NCBI RefSeq assembly: GCF_004519315.1
Contig: NZ_SOZE01000029.1
Coordinates: 1-64,000 of the forward strand
DNA: 64,000 nucleotides
Reading direction: 5' to 3'
Source: Mucilaginibacter psychrotolerans
GTDB taxonomy: Bacteria > Bacteroidota > Bacteroidia > Sphingobacteriales > Sphingobacteriaceae
In this document: in pieces, positions 63,412-64,000 of the stretch
Layout of the letters: each line of letters starts with the position of its first letter
Numbering within the stretch: position 1 is the first letter of the stretch
Made by a program: the position numbers and the translations under genes
The notes under the pieces: model-generated
Databases searched by the model: none
What the model saw: the letters and a program-made list of their open reading frames with translations, nothing else
Told to the model about the DNA's origin: nothing

Positions 63412-63620
63412 CATAAGGTTTGCCACACCCCTGATAAGCGATGCCGAATGCCGGCCATGCTGATCAATTAGAGCCGGAATATGGTAGCGGGTTCTCGAAA
63501 CGCCAGATAGCGTTATTTCGCCAGTTTTAGCGCACCTTTCCAATTGCGAACACAGTGTATTCGCAATGAGTTGGAGTCAATATAAGGTGTTATATCGTGC
63601 CTTTGTTGCCAACAAGTGAT

Positions 63621-64000
63621 TTAATCAGGCTTTCTCACCATCTCTATGTGTTCAATCCCGTCTTCATCGTAGGTATCGCCATCGGTAACAAAGCCCAGCG
63701 AGCGGTAAAACGGCAGCGCATAGGTTTGCGCGCCAATTCGGATATCATGCGGACCAAAAAGATCTTTACAACCCTGTATGGCAAGCTCCATCACTGCGCG
63801 GCCCAAGCCGGTACCTCTAAAAGCGGGCGAAGTAATTACCCGCCCGATGGCCGGTTCTGAATATGATATACCGGCAGGCACCAACCGGCAATATGCAGCC
63901 AATTGATCATTAGCATACAACAGCAGGTGATGGCATTGCTGGTCCTTATCGTCCTGATCTAAAAACACACAGTTTTGTTCTACCACAAAAACCTCGCTGC
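63621..64000 (-). CDS. ElaA-like GNAT acetyltransferase (5' end beyond window)
   Basis: The frame reads on past the GTG at 63986 to the window edge: SEVFVVEQNC precedes the visible chain, and ElaA-type proteins contain exactly this FVVEQNC. So the gene is truncated by the edge. Downstream it shows AAYCRLVPAG, IGRVITSPAFRGTGLGRAVME (acetyl-CoA loop RGTGLGRA), and the ending FYRSLGFVTDGDTYDEDGIEHIEM. GNAT enzymes of this group acetylate small or peptide amines, target unknown. 209 bp upstream of its 3' end is gene-free. Confidence 0.85.
   Translation of the reverse strand, partial: SEVFVVEQNCVFLDQDDKDQQCHHLLLYANDQLAAYCRLVPAGISYSEPAIGRVITSPAFRGTGLGRAVMELAIQGCKDLFGPHDIRIGAQTYALPFYRSLGFVTDGDTYDEDGIEHIEMVRKPD

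Overview
The window comes from a Bacteroidota chromosome, most likely a Sphingobacteriaceae-type soil or freshwater bacterium of the Mucilaginibacter/Pedobacter kind. Support: a SusC-style TonB receptor with an N-terminal carboxypeptidase-like domain, Bacteroidota lipoprotein signals, several TAnnTTTG -7 promoter boxes, a PRTRC cassette of the Bacteroidota type, and an AraC remnant with the phylum's typical NYFGDLI-KETG sequence. No rRNA, tRNA, integrase, transposase or CRISPR array was recognised. Genus is an inference.

Layout. (1) 0.3-7 kb: a defence-like accessory block with a Fic protein fused to an AbiEi-like DNA-binding region, a translationally coupled pair of DUF262 (GmrSD-type) genes, a secreted Cys protein and a DUF2971-like protein. 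(2) 7-14.5 kb: one leftward plasmid/ICE-type operon: SSB (interrupted by an in-frame amber codon), DUF932, two small-family proteins, PRTRC E, C, F, B and ThiF, then two unknowns. (3) 14.5-21.7 kb: poorly known genes, gene remnants and two diverged copies of a structured, possibly RNA, element. (4) 21.7-27.2 kb: a five-gene rightward operon joining an HExxH protein, two PD-(D/E)XK nuclease-like proteins and a HEPN RNase-like protein. This is a candidate undescribed defence system.

(5) 27.2-36.1 kb: a DNA-damage block. imuA-imuB-dnaE2 (translesion mutasome) with a 98-aa leading gene, an M43 metalloprotease, and an operon with an SRAP (abasic-site) protein. The two DNA-damage operons share a 17-bp palindrome, TRCTAA-N5-TTAGYA, which I propose as an SOS-type operator. 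(6) 36.2-44.5 kb: a compact biosynthetic island of two convergent operons: a SPASM radical SAM enzyme, a B12-type radical SAM enzyme, a Gfo/Idh oxidoreductase, a DHH-motif protein, PqqD/RRE, two P-loop kinases, an extra bacterial-type HisRS, a 2OG-Fe(II) oxygenase and an unlisted 53-residue peptide ending in Cys. The peptide gene is separated from the enzymes by a hairpin-T7 attenuator, and a second small ORF plus hairpin sits at the other end. This looks like an uncharacterised RiPP pathway and is the strongest candidate for a new system.

(7) 45-64 kb: more ordinary chromosome: Ask_Ect-like aspartate kinase, a TetR-controlled RND tripartite pump, QueD-like enzyme, siderophore receptor plus PepSY reductase-like protein, bestrophin, PhnA-like protein, DUF983, two tandem methyltransferases, a Crp/Fnr regulator under an FNR-type palindrome, and an ElaA-like acetyltransferase cut by the right edge. 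Two scars (an AraC 3' end and a duplicated Crp/Fnr 3' end) show past rearrangement here.

All calls rest on reading the sequence and recalled family knowledge; no database search was run.
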